The position numbers and the translations under genes are program-made. This document shows positions 18,155 through 19,066 of a stretch of 19,066 bases of DNA, in pieces. A model generated the notes under the pieces. That model was not told the DNA's origin, ran no database searches, and worked only from the letters and a program-made list of their open reading frames with translations. Position 1 is the first letter of the stretch. Every line of letters starts with the position of its first letter. Location of the stretch: positions 1 to 19,066 of the forward strand of contig CALMPB010000278.1 in assembly GCA_937871985.1 (NCBI GenBank). The letters are read 5' to 3'. Origin of the DNA: an uncultured Burkholderiaceae bacterium. Its GTDB lineage: Bacteria; Pseudomonadota; Gammaproteobacteria; Burkholderiales; Burkholderiaceae.

Positions 18155-19066
18155 ATGAATTCGATCGTCATCTTTGAAAATGAGCAACTGGCTGTGCAGG
18201 TTCAATTGAACGCTGAAAGTGTTTGGTTGACGCAGGCACAGATGGCTGACGTTTTCGATACATCGACAGATAACATCGGCCTGCACTTAAAGAATATTTA
18301 TAGGACGGCTGAGTTGGTCGAATCAGCAACTACCGAGGATTTCTCGGTAGTTCGCCAGGAGGGAAAGCGACAGGTCAAGCGCCGGCTCAAACACTACAAC
18401 CTGGACGCCGTTATTTCCGTTGGCTATCGCGTCAATTCCAACCGAGCTACGCGCTTTCGTCAGTGGGCCACGCGTGTGTTGCGCGAACATCTGACCCTAG
18501 GCTACAGCTTGAACGAGCACCGTCTGGCTCAGCAAGGATTGGCAGAGCTGGAACAAGCGGTGGAACTGTTGGGTCAGACGCTGACACGTCAGCAGTTGGT
18601 TTCGGATCTGGGGCAAGAGGTTGTGGGCCTGATTCTGGGCTACTCCCGCACTTGGAGGTTGCTGCAAGACTATGATGAAGGAGCTTTGGGCTTACCGGTC
18701 GGTGCACAACCGGCGAAGGGCATCCTGCGCTTCGCCGAAGCTCGCAGGGCTTTGGATGCGTTGGGGGAGGAATTGCGTTCGCGTGGTGAAGCTTCGGAAC
18801 TATTTGCTCGTGATCGAGGAGAGGGGTTGCGTGCCATCTTAGGTAATCTGGAGCAGACAATGTTTGGTGAACCGCTTTATCGAACCCGTGAGGAATGTGC
18901 TGCGCACTTGCTGTATTTTGTCATCAAAAACCACCCGTTTTCGGATGGCAACAAACGCTCCGGGGCTTTCCTCTTCTTGCTGTACCTGCGCCAGGAAGGG
19001 ATACTCCTGACCTTGAACGAGCAAGGGCTAACAGCATTGACCCTGCTAATCGCTGAAAGTGACCCG
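18155..19066 (+). CDS. RhuM family protein fused to a Fic/DOC domain (3' end outside window)
   Basis: An open frame runs without a stop from ATG-18155 to the window end (304 codons), so the C-terminus is missing. AAGG at 18144-18147 gives a reasonable ribosome site 7 nt before the start. Residues about 1-115 match the RhuM virulence-protein family (SVWLTQAQMADVFDTSTDNI, then KHYNLDAVISVGYRVNSNRA and FRQWATRVLREHL), named from a Salmonella pathogenicity-island gene. After a helical linker a Fic/DOC domain begins near residue 215, with motif HPFSDGNKR at 260-268. His260 is the expected catalytic base; Lys267 replaces the second glycine of the AMPylator motif HPFxxGNGR, as in the Doc kinase toxin. 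Such fusions are known and occur on islands and near restriction systems, but their activity is poorly defined. GC content is clearly lower than in guaA, suggesting acquisition by transfer. Confidence 0.88.
   Translation, partial: MNSIVIFENEQLAVQVQLNAESVWLTQAQMADVFDTSTDNIGLHLKNIYRTAELVESATTEDFSVVRQEGKRQVKRRLKHYNLDAVISVGYRVNSNRATRFRQWATRVLREHLTLGYSLNEHRLAQQGLAELEQAVELLGQTLTRQQLVSDLGQEVVGLILGYSRTWRLLQDYDEGALGLPVGAQPAKGILRFAEARRALDALGEELRSRGEASELFARDRGEGLRAILGNLEQTMFGEPLYRTREECAAHLLYFVIKNHPFSDGNKRSGAFLFLLYLRQEGILLTLNEQGLTALTLLIAESDP

Noticed and set aside
18447..18860. 137-codon - strand frame inside the RhuM-Fic gene
   Set aside because: Antisense to a continuous + strand frame with RhuM and Fic motifs; Pro/Ser-rich shadow product with no features.

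Overview
The window looks like chromosomal DNA of a GC-rich betaproteobacterium, most likely Burkholderiales and probably Alcaligenaceae (Bordetella/Achromobacter/Pusillimonas-like). This rests on the style of the large PurL, GuaB, GuaA and GreB proteins, the strong G/C preference at third codon positions, and intergenic copies of a GGCCGCCCCAAGG hairpin repeat of a kind I associate with that family. The genus cannot be fixed from sequence reading alone. All genes found lie on the + strand.

Region 1 (1-258) holds a strong intrinsic terminator for a gene outside the window, then two copies of the repeat. Region 2 (271-9823) is a compact Tad/Flp (type IVb, type II-secretion-related) locus. It runs: Flp-like prepilin, TadG-like protein, TadE-like pseudopilin, an uncharacterised exported protein, CpaB/RcpC, CpaC/RcpA secretin, a CpaF/TadA ATPase with an N-terminal FHA domain, TadB, TadC, and a DUF192 protein overlapping tadC. 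Many of the genes overlap or are separated by only a few bases, so the set is probably one operon. TadZ/CpaE, TadD, a CpaD/RcpB homologue I can recognise, and the TadV/CpaA prepilin peptidase are absent from the locus. The FHA domain on the ATPase and the unknown exported protein are the unusual components.

Region 3 (9863-17958) is housekeeping: greB (transcript cleavage factor), purL (FGAM synthase, purine step 4), guaB (IMP dehydrogenase) and guaA (GMP synthase). PurL acts on the path to IMP, GuaB converts IMP to XMP, and GuaA converts XMP to GMP. guaB and guaA are separated by a hairpin with only a weak T-tract. guaA is followed by a long, strong terminator hairpin.

Region 4 (17959-19066, cut by the window edge) changes character. 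Base composition becomes AT-rich, then moderate, and a RhuM-Fic/DOC fusion gene begins and runs off the end. The 3' end of guaA is a known integration hotspot for genomic islands, so this is probably the left edge of a mobile or accessory island. The Fic motif (HPFSDGNKR) is intact and carries the Doc-type lysine in place of the second glycine, making this gene the best candidate for unexplored biology in the window.
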